Positions 25,827 to 34,315 of a stretch of 64,000 nucleotides of DNA are shown here, in pieces (within the stretch, counting starts at the first letter, position 1; the number at the start of each line of letters is the position of its first letter). The stretch lies in contig JBPOJB010000009.1 in assembly GCA_052034005.1 (NCBI GenBank), positions 186,001 to 250,000 of the forward strand, given 5' to 3'. Position numbers and translations under genes: made by a program. The DNA is from JAAYDI01 sp052034005 (GTDB taxonomy: Bacteria > Planctomycetota > Planctomycetia > Pirellulales > Pirellulaceae). The notes under the pieces were generated by a model. The model did no database searches and was not told the origin of the DNA. It saw only the letters and a program-made list of their open reading frames with translations.

Positions 25827-27107
25827 ATGTTGCGGATGATCGCCAGTGACGTGCCACCTCGGCTGCCCGACACGCAGCGGATCGTGATCACGGGGGTCGG
25901 CCTGACCGCGCCCAATGGCAACACGCCGTCCGAGTTTCGGGCCAGCCTGTTGGAGGGGCGCAGCGGCGTGCGGCCCTACGAGATCCGGTATGTCGGCAAG
26001 ACGGTGGCCGGCGTGTGCGACTTCGACGCGACGAAGTACCAGTCGCGCAAGGACCTGCGCCGCGGCACCCGTGCCGGGAGCGTCGGGATCTACAGCGCCA
26101 ATGAGGCGATCCACGACGCGGGGCTCGACTGGCCGAACCTCGACCCGGCACGCGTGGGCGTGTTCCTGGGCGTGACGGAACACGGCAACGTCGAGACGGA
26201 GAACGAGATTTTCCAGCTTAAGGGGTACGACTACGACACGGCCTTCTGGTCCCACCACCACAATCCCCGCACGGTCGCCAACAACCCGGCGGGCGAAGTG
26301 GCGCTGAACCTGGGGATCGAGGGCCCGCACTACACGATCGGAGCCGCCTGCGCGGCGGGTAACGCGGGGCTGATCCAGGGCGTGCAGATGCTGCGTCTGG
26401 ACGAGTGCGACGTGGCCTTGGCGGGCGGCGTGTCGGAGAGCATTCACACGTTCGGGATTTTCGCCAGCTTTCGCAGCCAGGGCGCGCTGGCCGACCACGC
26501 GGATCCGACGCGGGCCTCCCGCCCCTTCGACCTGCACCGCAACGGGATCGTGGTGGCCGAGGGCGGGTGCGTGTTCGTGCTGGAGCGGCTGAGCGACGCG
26601 CGGCGGCGCCGGGCGCGCGTCTGCGGCGAAGTGGTCGGCTACGCCATGAATACGGACGCGACCGACTTCGTGCAGCCGCACGCCGCGCGGCAGGCCGAGT
26701 GCATGCAGTTGGCCATCCGGCGGGCCGGGTTGGTGCCCGCGCAGATCGATCTGGTCAGCACCCACGCGACCGGCACGGTCAGCGGCGACGCCCAGGAATC
26801 CGCCGCGCTGCGGAGCGTGTTCGCCGGCTCGGACCGGACGCTGTTCAACAACACCAAGAGTTTCATCGGCCACAGCATGGGCGCGGCCGGGGCACTGGAG
26901 CTGGCCGGCAACCTGGCGGGCTTCGAGGACGGGGTCTGCCACGCCACCATCAACGTGGATGAGCTGGACCCCGCGTGTGCACTTCCGGGCGCGGGCCTGG
27001 TGCTGAACCAGCCCCGTGAACTGGGCGCCATCGACGTGGTGCTGAACAACTCGTTCGGAATGCTCGGGATCAACTCGGTGGTCATCGTCAAGCGGTACGT
27101 CAGTTGA
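25827..27107 (+). CDS. FabF-type beta-ketoacyl-ACP synthase
   Basis: The 426-residue condensing enzyme shows the KAS I/II triad: Cys175 in GAACAAGNAG, His313 in STHATGT and His349 in FIGHSMGAAG, with the closing NNSFGMLGINS typical of FabF. It extends an acyl chain with malonyl-ACP. It differs from housekeeping FabF by its context: directly followed by its own ACP, two CrtI-like oxidoreductases, a dehydratase and an enoyl reductase. Start ATG 25827 is set by a preceding GGACGGGG. It is not OleA, which is a KAS III/thiolase-type enzyme. Confidence 0.92.
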   Translation: MLRMIASDVPPRLPDTQRIVITGVGLTAPNGNTPSEFRASLLEGRSGVRPYEIRYVGKTVAGVCDFDATKYQSRKDLRRGTRAGSVGIYSANEAIHDAGLDWPNLDPARVGVFLGVTEHGNVETENEIFQLKGYDYDTAFWSHHHNPRTVANNPAGEVALNLGIEGPHYTIGAACAAGNAGLIQGVQMLRLDECDVALAGGVSESIHTFGIFASFRSQGALADHADPTRASRPFDLHRNGIVVAEGGCVFVLERLSDARRRRARVCGEVVGYAMNTDATDFVQPHAARQAECMQLAIRRAGLVPAQIDLVSTHATGTVSGDAQESAALRSVFAGSDRTLFNNTKSFIGHSMGAAGALELAGNLAGFEDGVCHATINVDELDPACALPGAGLVLNQPRELGAIDVVLNNSFGMLGINSVVIVKRYVS

Positions 27108-27129
27108 CTTTGTGGGGAGAACACGCGGT

Positions 27130-27393
27130 ATGACGCCTGTGGAGATACGAGAGGAGATTGTGGACATTCTGTCGGATATCGCGCCCGATGAAGACCTCAG
27201 CGGTCTGCAGGATGACGTGCCGTTTCGCGAGCAGGTGGAGCTGGACAGCATGGATTTCCTGGACATTGTCATGGAGTTGCGCAAGCGGTACCGCATCCAG
27301 ATCCCGGAAGAGGATTACCCGCATCTGGCCAGCATGCAGAGCACGGTGGACTACCTCGGCCCCATCATGAAGGACATGCAGCGGGTCTCGTAG
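27130..27393 (+). CDS. acyl carrier protein dedicated to the pathway
   Basis: An 87-residue acidic helical protein with the phosphopantetheine attachment Ser40 in VELDSMDFLDIVMEL, the canonical DSM/DSL site. GGGGAG lies about 10 bp upstream of ATG 27130. Its place between the ketosynthase and the FAD enzymes suggests intermediates stay bound to this ACP rather than to the housekeeping AcpP. The helix after the Ser is followed by RKRYRIQIPEEDYPHLASM, fitting a normal ACP fold. Confidence 0.92.
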   Translation: MTPVEIREEIVDILSDIAPDEDLSGLQDDVPFREQVELDSMDFLDIVMELRKRYRIQIPEEDYPHLASMQSTVDYLGPIMKDMQRVS

Positions 27394-27401
27394 TATGCGC
27401 C

Positions 27402-28784
27402 ATGTATGACACGATCATCATCGGCGCCGGGCTGTCCGGTCTGGCGGCCGGCATCCGGCTGGCTCATTACGACCAGCGCGTGTGCATTCTCGAGCGGCAC
27501 ACGACGATTGGGGGGCTGAATTCCTTCTACCGGCAACGGGGTCGCGACTTCGATGTGGGGCTTCACGCGGTGACCAACTACGCGCCGCCGGGGAGCAAGC
27601 GGGGCCCTCTGGCCCGTGTGCTCCGGCAGCTGCGGTTCCGCTGGGAGGACTTCGCGCTGGCGCCCCAGGCCGGCTCGTCGATCGCCTTCCCCGATGTGAC
27701 GCTGCGGTTCAGCAACGATTTCCGCTTGTTCGAATCGGAAGTGGCGTCCAAGTTCCCCGACCAGAAGGACAATCTGCGGCGGCTGGTCGAGCAACTGGTC
27801 GATTACGACGACCTGGACGGCGACCTGTTCTGCCGCTCGACGCGCGGGTTCCTGACCGAGGCGATCAGCGACCCGCTCCTGCGCGAGATGATCCTCTGCC
27901 CGGTCATGTGGTACGGGAACGCCCGGGAACAGGACATGGACTTCGGGCAGTTCTGCATCTTGTTCCGCAGCATCTTCCTGGAAGGGTTCGCCCGGCCGTT
28001 GGCCGGGGTCCGCTTGATCCTCCGCAATTTCGTGCGGCGGTTCCGCAGCCTGGGCGGCGAATTGCGGTTGCGGTCCGGCGTCAGCCGGATCGTGATCGAG
28101 CAGGGCCGGGCCGTCGGCGTCCTGCTGGACAATGGCGAGCAGCTTGCGGCGCGGTACGTCCTGTCGTCGGCCGGGATCGTGGAGACGATGCGGTTGAGCG
28201 GCGAGGCGAGCGACACGGCCCCCGCGCCCGGCCAGATGTCGTTCATCGAGTCGATCTCGGTGCTGGATCGCCTGCCGCGCGAACTGGGGCACGACCAGAC
28301 CATCGTGTTCTTCAACGACAGCGAGACGTTCCACTGGCAGCGCCCGCAGGATGATCTGTGCGACGTCCGGTCCGGCGTCATCTGCTCGCCCAACAACTTC
28401 CTGTATGACGGGGACGTGCTGCCGGAAGGCGTCATCCGTGTGACACTCATGGCGGACTACGATCGGTGGTGCCAACTGCCCGACGACCAGTATCGGCTGG
28501 CGAAACTCGCCTGGTACGACCGTACGCTGGCCAGCGCGGTGCGGTTCACGCCGGAGTTCCGCCACCATGTGGTCGACACCGACCTGTTCACCCCGCGCAC
28601 CATCCGGCGTTATACCTGGCACGACAACGGCGCCGTGTACGGCGCGCCCGACAAGCGTTTGGACGGCCGCACGAAGTACGCGAACCTGTTCATCTGCGGA
28701 ACCGATCAGGGATTTGTGGGGATTGTCGGGTCGATCATCAGCGGGATCCTCGTCGCCAATCGTCACCTGCTGGGCGGCACCTGA
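27402..28784 (+). CDS. CrtI/phytoene-desaturase-like FAD oxidoreductase (first copy)
   Basis: A 460-residue protein with an N-terminal dinucleotide fold (IIIGAGLSGLAAGIRLA, 5-21; then ILERHTTIGGLNSFY) and the C-terminal FAD closure GTDQGFVGIVGSIISG. This is the carotenoid desaturase / retinol saturase superfamily. It starts eight bases after the ACP stop. With no phytoene synthase nearby and an ACP, ketosynthase and dehydratase around it, I infer it acts on acyl chains, but the reaction (desaturation, saturation or isomerisation) cannot be told from sequence. It is clearly diverged from its neighbour at 28801. Confidence 0.85.
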   Translation: MYDTIIIGAGLSGLAAGIRLAHYDQRVCILERHTTIGGLNSFYRQRGRDFDVGLHAVTNYAPPGSKRGPLARVLRQLRFRWEDFALAPQAGSSIAFPDVTLRFSNDFRLFESEVASKFPDQKDNLRRLVEQLVDYDDLDGDLFCRSTRGFLTEAISDPLLREMILCPVMWYGNAREQDMDFGQFCILFRSIFLEGFARPLAGVRLILRNFVRRFRSLGGELRLRSGVSRIVIEQGRAVGVLLDNGEQLAARYVLSSAGIVETMRLSGEASDTAPAPGQMSFIESISVLDRLPRELGHDQTIVFFNDSETFHWQRPQDDLCDVRSGVICSPNNFLYDGDVLPEGVIRVTLMADYDRWCQLPDDQYRLAKLAWYDRTLASAVRFTPEFRHHVVDTDLFTPRTIRRYTWHDNGAVYGAPDKRLDGRTKYANLFICGTDQGFVGIVGSIISGILVANRHLLGGT

Positions 28785-28800
28785 GCAAGGCGGCCTGTGT

Positions 28801-30264
28801 ATGCCAAGAGACTTCCTGCAACATGTCCAGCCCTGTTACGACGTGGTCGTGATCGGGAGCGGCCTGGCCGGCCTGACGGCCGCCAACGTCTTGGGACGCG
28901 CCGGCTACCGCGTGCTGCTGCTCGAGCAGCATTACAAGCTGGGCGGGCTGGCCACCTGGTTCCGCCGGCCCGGCGGCCACATCTTCGACATCTCGCTGCA
29001 CGGGTTCCCTTACGGGATGCGGAAAAGCTGCCGCCGGTACTGGACCTCCGACATCGCCGACTCCATCGTGCAGCTCAAGCAGATCCGCTTCGACAACCCG
29101 ATGTTCTCGCTGACCACGGAGTATCATCGCCAGGACTTCACGCGACTGCTGGTCGCCCGGTTCGGCGTCCCCGAGCGGGCGGTGCGGGAGTTCTTCGAGG
29201 CCGTGCGCGCGATGAACTTCTACGACGATCAATCCCTGACCAACCGCGAGCTGTTCGCGAAGTACTTCCCCGGCCGCGGCGACGTCGTGCGGCTGCTGAT
29301 GGAGCCCATCACGTACGCCAACGGCTCGACGCTCGAGGACCCGGCGATCACCTACGGCATCGTCTTCTCGAACTTCATGGCCAAGGGCGTCTTCTCGTTC
29401 CAGGGCGGCACCGACCGGTTGGTCGAGCTGATGCGCGCCGAACTGCTGCGCAACGGCGTCCACATCGCGATCCGCAGCGACGTGCAGAAGATCGTCGTCG
29501 AGCGCGGCCGCGTCGCGGCCGTGAACGTGGGCGGCCGCACGATCCGGACCAAGGCCGTGATCTCGAACGCCAACCTGTTGGACACCATCGACCGGCTGGT
29601 GGGCCCCGAGTTCTTCGACCGGCAGTTCGTGGAACAGGCAGCGGCCGTGCGGCTCAACAACTCGAGCACCCAGGTCTACATGGCGCTGAAACCAGACGAC
29701 ATGCTGGACGAGGCGACGGGCGACCTGCTGTTCAGCTCCGTGGCGCCGGAGTTCGCGACCGAGTGGCTGCTGAGCCGCGACATCACCAGCCGGACGTTTT
29801 CGTTCTACTATCCGCGGACGAGACCGCAAGCGCGGCCGCGATGCGTGATCGTCTCGAGCACCAACGCGCGCTACGAGGACTGGGCCGGCTTGAAGCCGGA
29901 GGAGTATGAGGCGGGCAAGCGGGACCTGATCCGCACGACGCTCGATGTGCTGGAGAAATACGTGCCCGATTGCCGCCGGCGAATCGATTATGTGGAGGCG
30001 GCGACGCCCCGCACATTCCGGCATTACGCGAGACACCCGGGCGGCGCGAGCTTCGGCACGAAGTTCGAAGGCCTGGCCGTCAGCCGCAGCCTGCCCCAGC
30101 AGCTCGGCGGGCTCTATCATGCCGGGAGCGTCGGCATTATCATGTCGGGCTGGCTGGGGGCCATCAACTACGGCGTGATCGTGGCCAACGACGTGGATGC
30201 GTTGCTCACGACCGGCGCGCCGGCCCGCCGGGCGGATCCGCTGGAGACCGCCGCCGAGGATTGA
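28801..30264 (+). CDS. CrtI/phytoene-desaturase-like FAD oxidoreductase (second copy)
   Basis: A 487-residue paralogue-like enzyme: VVVIGSGLAGLTAANVLGRAG (15-35), LLEQHYKLGGLATWF, central GGTDRLVELMRAEL with HIAIRSDVQKIVVE (the typical CrtI substrate-domain entry), and the C-terminal GLYHAGSVGIIMSGWLGAI FAD closure. It lies 16 bp after the first copy. Having two unlike CrtI-type enzymes in tandem inside a fatty-acid-like set suggests sequential redox steps or a heterodimer. Substrate unknown. Confidence 0.85.
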   Translation: MPRDFLQHVQPCYDVVVIGSGLAGLTAANVLGRAGYRVLLLEQHYKLGGLATWFRRPGGHIFDISLHGFPYGMRKSCRRYWTSDIADSIVQLKQIRFDNPMFSLTTEYHRQDFTRLLVARFGVPERAVREFFEAVRAMNFYDDQSLTNRELFAKYFPGRGDVVRLLMEPITYANGSTLEDPAITYGIVFSNFMAKGVFSFQGGTDRLVELMRAELLRNGVHIAIRSDVQKIVVERGRVAAVNVGGRTIRTKAVISNANLLDTIDRLVGPEFFDRQFVEQAAAVRLNNSSTQVYMALKPDDMLDEATGDLLFSSVAPEFATEWLLSRDITSRTFSFYYPRTRPQARPRCVIVSSTNARYEDWAGLKPEEYEAGKRDLIRTTLDVLEKYVPDCRRRIDYVEAATPRTFRHYARHPGGASFGTKFEGLAVSRSLPQQLGGLYHAGSVGIIMSGWLGAINYGVIVANDVDALLTTGAPARRADPLETAAED

Positions 30265-30266
30265 CC

Positions 30267-30707
30267 ATGAGCCTGATCTCCATCGCCGACGCGATCCCGC
30301 ACCGCGGCCCGATGCTGCTGCTGGACGATGTCCTGTCTTGCGGCGAGGAGACGATCGTCTGCCGCAAGACGTTCCGCGCCGACGAGTTCTTCCTGCAGGG
30401 GCATTTCCCGACGTTCCCGCTCGTGCCGGGCGTGATCCTCTGCGAGTGCGCGATGCAGGCCGGCGGCGTGCTGATCGCCCAGCGCCTGGGGGCGAGCGCC
30501 GGAGTGCCGGTCGCGACGCGGATGGACCAGGTGCGGTTCCGCCGCATGGTCCGCCCGGGCGAGACGGTCGAGATCGAAGTCCACCTGCGCGATCAGGTGT
30601 CGCAAGCCTATTACCTCGACGCCCGCGTGCGGTGCGAAGGCCAGCTGGCGGCCCGGCTGGAGTTCGCCTGCACCCTGGCCGACCCCGGCGGCAGCTCGCG
30701 GAGCTGA
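30267..30707 (+). CDS. FabZ/FabA-like hotdog 3-hydroxyacyl-ACP dehydratase
   Basis: The 146-residue hotdog protein has IPHRGPMLLLDDVL, catalytic His46 in LQGHFPTFPLVPG and the acid Glu60 in GVILCECAMQAGG. These are the FabZ/FabA catalytic pair. It would dehydrate 3-hydroxyacyl-ACP to the enoyl form. The ATG lies two bases after the stop of the preceding FAD enzyme, so it is in the same operon. No 3-ketoacyl reductase (FabG) is present in the set; that step would have to be supplied from elsewhere. Confidence 0.9.
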   Translation: MSLISIADAIPHRGPMLLLDDVLSCGEETIVCRKTFRADEFFLQGHFPTFPLVPGVILCECAMQAGGVLIAQRLGASAGVPVATRMDQVRFRRMVRPGETVEIEVHLRDQVSQAYYLDARVRCEGQLAARLEFACTLADPGGSSRS

Positions 30708-30728
30708 ACCGGCCACGTTGGCGCCACG

Positions 30729-31565
30729 ATGAAGAACGGCCCGCTCATGAACAGCCCGCTCGACTTCCTGCAACTCTCCGGCAAGACGTTCCTGGTGTTC
30801 GGCGTGGCCAATCGGCGCAGCGTGGCGTATCACATCAGCCGCACGCTCGAAGAGTGCGGAGCAGTGGTCCTGCACGCGGTGCGCAGCGCGGAGCAGCGCG
30901 CGAGCATCCGCAAGCTGGTGGGCGGTGCGGAGATCCTCGTGTGCGATGTGGAACGCGCCGAGGAGGTGGCCGAACTGAGGCCGCAGATCGGCGACCGCGT
31001 CGACACGTTGCACGGCATCGTGCATTCGATCGCGTTCGCCGACTACGAGGGGGAAGTCAAGCCGTTCCACGCGACCGGCAAGTCGCAGTTCCTGCGCGCC
31101 ATGGACGTGTCCTGCTATTCACTCCTGGCGATCGCCAATGCACTGCAGGATCTGCTCGACCCCGACGCCTCGGTCGTGACGATCTCGATTTCAACGACGC
31201 GGATGGCCAGCGAGAACTACGGGTTCATGGCCCCGGTCAAGGCCGCCCTGGACTCGTCGCTCGCGTTCCTCACGAAATCGTTCAGCCGCTTCTCACGCGT
31301 CCGGTTCAATGCCGTGGCCGCCTCGTTGCTGAAGACCTCCGCCTCGGCCGGGATCCCGGGCTATGTGGATGCGTACCTGTACGCCGAGCAGGTGATACCG
31401 CGACGGAAGTCGCTCGAAACCCAGGAGGTGGCCAATGTGGCCGTGTTCCTGCTCAGCCCGCGCTCGTCCGGGATCACCGCCCAGAGCGTCATTGTGGACG
31501 CCGGCATGTCGATCAACTACTTCGACCAGGAGCTGATCCGCCGCGCCCTGCGCCCGACCGAGTAG
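30729..31565 (+). CDS. FabI-like enoyl-ACP reductase
   Basis: A 278-residue SDR protein: FLVFGVANRRSVAYHIS matches the FabI nucleotide-binding start (GVANxxSIA), HSIAFAD corresponds to the second FabI motif, and Tyr164-x6-Lys171 (YGFMAPVK) is the FabI-type catalytic spacing rather than YxxxK. The C-terminus keeps SSGITAQSVIVDAGMS. The first conserved FabI Tyr is replaced in ISISTTR, so activity may differ from housekeeping FabI. It ends the 11-gene run and meets the kinase gene convergently. Confidence 0.88.
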   Translation: MKNGPLMNSPLDFLQLSGKTFLVFGVANRRSVAYHISRTLEECGAVVLHAVRSAEQRASIRKLVGGAEILVCDVERAEEVAELRPQIGDRVDTLHGIVHSIAFADYEGEVKPFHATGKSQFLRAMDVSCYSLLAIANALQDLLDPDASVVTISISTTRMASENYGFMAPVKAALDSSLAFLTKSFSRFSRVRFNAVAASLLKTSASAGIPGYVDAYLYAEQVIPRRKSLETQEVANVAVFLLSPRSSGITAQSVIVDAGMSINYFDQELIRRALRPTE

Positions 31566-31612
31566 CCGGCCGTGCCGCCGGCAGGCGCGCGCGCTGGGGA
31601 TCGGCTGCCCGA

Positions 31613-33439
31613 TCAGGAAGGCGGCAAGGCGGCGCGCGCCCGGGCGACAGCCGGCTCGGCCCACGGCTTGTCCTGGTACAATTCGATCACGCCACGCCGG
31701 ATCGCGGCCGCCCGCTCCGGGTCGTCTGGGGCCAGCTGATCGGCGTCATCGAGTCGGCGCAGGATCTCCTTCAGGTCGGCGACCGCCACCGCCTCGTTCT
31801 TGGCCTGGAGCTGGTCAAGCTGTTCGCGGGCGAGCCGCAGGCAGCGTTGATCCGCCTCGCTGAGCTGCCCGGTGGAGAACACGGCGATCAGCGCCTCGAG
31901 CTTGGCGGTCGCGGCGCGTGGGTTGGTGGCCGCCAGCTGGGTGGCGTCGACGTAGGCGCGCTCCAGCGGTCCGAGCGAATCGCTGCCGCCGCGGAGCCGC
32001 GCCCGGCGCTCGTAACGCCGCTGCAGTCGATAGAGCTCAAGCTCCTCGTGCAGCGCGCGGATCTCCGGCGCGCGCTCGTCCGTGGGGAAGCGGGTCAAGA
32101 AGTCGTCGATGTCATTGCCCACCTTCACCAGGTCCGCAGGCTCGCCATCCTTGCTGACCTCCATGATCCGGTTGTACAGGGTGTCGTCCGATGCCGGGCG
32201 GCTGAAGTACCAGATCCCGCCGGCGATCAACGCGCCGGCAAGGAGCGGGGGCGTGATCTTGAGCCACAGCGGCACGCTCTCGTCCACCGTGGTGGACAAG
32301 ACCGCCCGCTGGCGGGCCGCCTCGTCGAACGTCGTGAAGTGCGTGGCCGGGCCCTCGTCCGGTTCGGACCGGGCCTCGCGCGGCGCGTCCGGTTCCGGCA
32401 GGCCGGGCGGCGCCAGGCCCGACATCGCGACGGTCGGTTTGCGGTGCTGGGCCAGCGCCTCGGGGTCGTTCATCAACTCCCGTTCGGTCGGCGTCACGAA
32501 GCGTGTCTCGCCGCGTGCGACGGCCGTCGGCTGGTCTTCCACGTCGCCCGCCAGTCGGTATTCCTCGTCCGACGCGAGCGAGAAATGGTCGGAATGCTTG
32601 TCGGCCGGCGTTTCGAGAGACAGCCCGTATTCCATGGCCTTCAACCGGTTGGCAACCGCCAAGGCGGTCGCGATGCGTTTGGCCGGGTCCTTCTCCAGCA
32701 ACTGGGCAATGATCAGCTCGAACTCCACGGGCGTCTCCGGGGCGACACGCCGCACCGGTAGGGCTTCTTCGTACCGCAGGCGGTGAATCACTTCCGCGGC
32801 CGTGCGGGAAGCGAACGGCGGACGCCCGGCCAACAGCGCATAGAGCACGCTGCCCAGGCTGTACAGGTCGCTCCGCGCGGTGACCGCCTTGCCTTCGCCC
32901 TGCTCAGGAGACATGTAATCCGCCGTCCCGATCACGCCGCCGGCGACCGTCAGCTGGGTCATGCCATAGAGCTTGGCGATCCCGAAATCCGCCAGCTTGA
33001 TCTGCTCGTCCTCCGTCTGCAGCAGGTTGGCGGGCTTCAAGTCGCGATGGATGACCCCGCGGTCGTGCGCATGCTTGAGCGCCTGGCAGATCTGGACGCC
33101 GATCCGCGCCACCTTCCGCCAGTCGAAATGCCGGCCACTGTGCAGCTCCTGCTGGAGCGATCGGCCGTCCACCATCTCCATGGCGTAAAACAACTGCCCG
33201 TCCTGCTCACCAAAACCAAGCAGCTGGACGATGTTCGGATGCTTCAACCTCTTGAGCGTCTCAATCTCACCCGCGAACCGTTCGCGAAAATTCGCGTCCG
33301 CGCCCAACGCAGGGGCCAGCACCTTGACCGCCGCACGCTCGCCGGTCGTCTCATCGATGCCCAGGTAGACAGTCCCCATCCCGCCGCTGCCTAACGGTTG
33401 TTGCACGCGGTACGGGCCGAGTCGTTCGAGAGGTGGCAT
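31613..33439 (-). CDS. Hanks-type serine/threonine protein kinase with C-terminal membrane helix
   Basis: The 608-residue kinase has GSGGMGTVYLG (17-27), the ATP-binding Lys39 (AAVKVL), the catalytic loop HRDLKPANLL (131-140), DFGIAK (151-156) and the activation segment GTADYMSPEQ. After a long polar linker a single membrane helix (about 411-430, KITPPLLAGALIAGGIWYF) leads to an extracytoplasmic helical domain (about 445-608). This is the PknB-like plan, but the outer part has no PASTA repeats. Start 33439 gives MPPLERLGPYRV; an upstream ATG at 33472 is less likely. Confidence 0.92.
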   Translation of the reverse strand: MPPLERLGPYRVQQPLGSGGMGTVYLGIDETTGERAAVKVLAPALGADANFRERFAGEIETLKRLKHPNIVQLLGFGEQDGQLFYAMEMVDGRSLQQELHSGRHFDWRKVARIGVQICQALKHAHDRGVIHRDLKPANLLQTEDEQIKLADFGIAKLYGMTQLTVAGGVIGTADYMSPEQGEGKAVTARSDLYSLGSVLYALLAGRPPFASRTAAEVIHRLRYEEALPVRRVAPETPVEFELIIAQLLEKDPAKRIATALAVANRLKAMEYGLSLETPADKHSDHFSLASDEEYRLAGDVEDQPTAVARGETRFVTPTERELMNDPEALAQHRKPTVAMSGLAPPGLPEPDAPREARSEPDEGPATHFTTFDEAARQRAVLSTTVDESVPLWLKITPPLLAGALIAGGIWYFSRPASDDTLYNRIMEVSKDGEPADLVKVGNDIDDFLTRFPTDERAPEIRALHEELELYRLQRRYERRARLRGGSDSLGPLERAYVDATQLAATNPRAATAKLEALIAVFSTGQLSEADQRCLRLAREQLDQLQAKNEAVAVADLKEILRRLDDADQLAPDDPERAAAIRRGVIELYQDKPWAEPAVARARAALPPS

Positions 33440-33478
33440 GGAGAAGGGTTCCTGTGAAGGTGAGCATGACACACACGC

Positions 33479-34195
33479 CTAGGACCGGTCGCCAGCTAAG
33501 GGAACCGACATCGGCACGATGCACTCGGGCACATCATGCCGGGGGTTGTTCACCACCGCACGGACCGCGTACGCTTCCATCGCGTCGGACTCGAACGGGT
33601 GCAGCAACCCGGCCAGCTGGACACCATCCGTGTTCTGCGGGTCCAGCCAACTAGTATAGTCTTCCGCAGCCAGGATGACGGGCATCCGCGGATGAATGCC
33701 GCGCGTCAGCGCGTTGGCCTCGGTCGTGATGATGGTACAGGTCTCGTAGGCGGCTTCGCCCGCGCCCCGCCAGCTCTCCCAGAGGCCGGCAAACGCGAAC
33801 GGACGCCCGCCCCGCAGCCGGATGTAGTACGGCTGCTTCGCGCCACCCGCCTCGGACGGTTTCCATTCGTAATACCCGTCCGAGAGGATCAGGCAGCGGC
33901 GGTGACGAAAAGCACTGCGGAATGACGGCTTCTGGGCGACCGTCTCGCAACGCGCATTGATCAGCTTGGCGCCCGCCTTTGGGTCCTTGGCCCAGGGCGG
34001 CACCAGCCCCCATCGCAGACTGGCATATTGGCGGCCGCCGGCGCGATCGAGCACTCGGACGGCTGCCACCGGCTGGGTCGGCGCGATGTTGAAGCGGGGC
34101 GGGGGCGGCGCGGCGACAGTGGCCGGCGCCAGCTCGAACAGGAACTGCTCCGCAAGCTGGCTCATGGGTGTCCGGAGGGTGAATCGACCGCACAT
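33479..34195 (-). CDS. SRAP-domain abasic-site processing protein (HMCES/YedK family)
   Basis: A 238-residue SRAP protein with all key residues: catalytic Cys2 (MCGRFTL), Asn36 in RFNIAPTQ, Glu110 in DGYYEW and His168 in GIHPRMPV. It forms a thiazolidine cross-link with abasic sites in single-stranded DNA. It lies 119 bp downstream of dnaE2 on the same strand, next to an SOS mutagenesis cassette, which fits a shared damage-tolerance role. Confidence 0.94.
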   Translation of the reverse strand: MCGRFTLRTPMSQLAEQFLFELAPATVAAPPPPRFNIAPTQPVAAVRVLDRAGGRQYASLRWGLVPPWAKDPKAGAKLINARCETVAQKPSFRSAFRHRRCLILSDGYYEWKPSEAGGAKQPYYIRLRGGRPFAFAGLWESWRGAGEAAYETCTIITTEANALTRGIHPRMPVILAAEDYTSWLDPQNTDGVQLAGLLHPFESDAMEAYAVRAVVNNPRHDVPECIVPMSVPLAGDRS

Positions 34196-34277
34196 GGTCG
34201 GAATGGCCCGCAGTCGGAGTGGTGGCAGAAGTCGCGTGAATCCGTCTCCTTGATTTTACGCAGAAGGCGGGACGATC

Positions 34278-34315
34278 GGCGATAGGCGCCAGGCCGGTCG
34301 CCGTGGCCCATCGCC
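34278..34315 (-). terminator. nested inverted repeat at the dnaE2 stop
   Basis: GGCGAT (34278-34283) pairs with ATCGCC (34310-34315), enclosing GGCC (34292-34295) and GGCC (34305-34308). It overlaps the dnaE2 stop codon region and could end or attenuate the transcript before the SRAP gene. No U-tract. Confidence 0.3.

Noticed and set aside
25827..27107. The ketosynthase as the missing OleA
   Set aside because: It has the Cys-His-His triad and C-terminal motifs of FabF, not the KAS III/thiolase layout of OleA.
25827..31565. Direct call of a ladderane pathway or an anammox organism
   Set aside because: The gene types overlap with proposed ladderane clusters, but no anammox-specific genes are present and the rest of the window suits an aerobic-type planctomycete.
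30197..32761. Long plus-strand frame of 854 codons
   Set aside because: Shadow of the dehydratase, enoyl reductase and kinase genes; no family resemblance.
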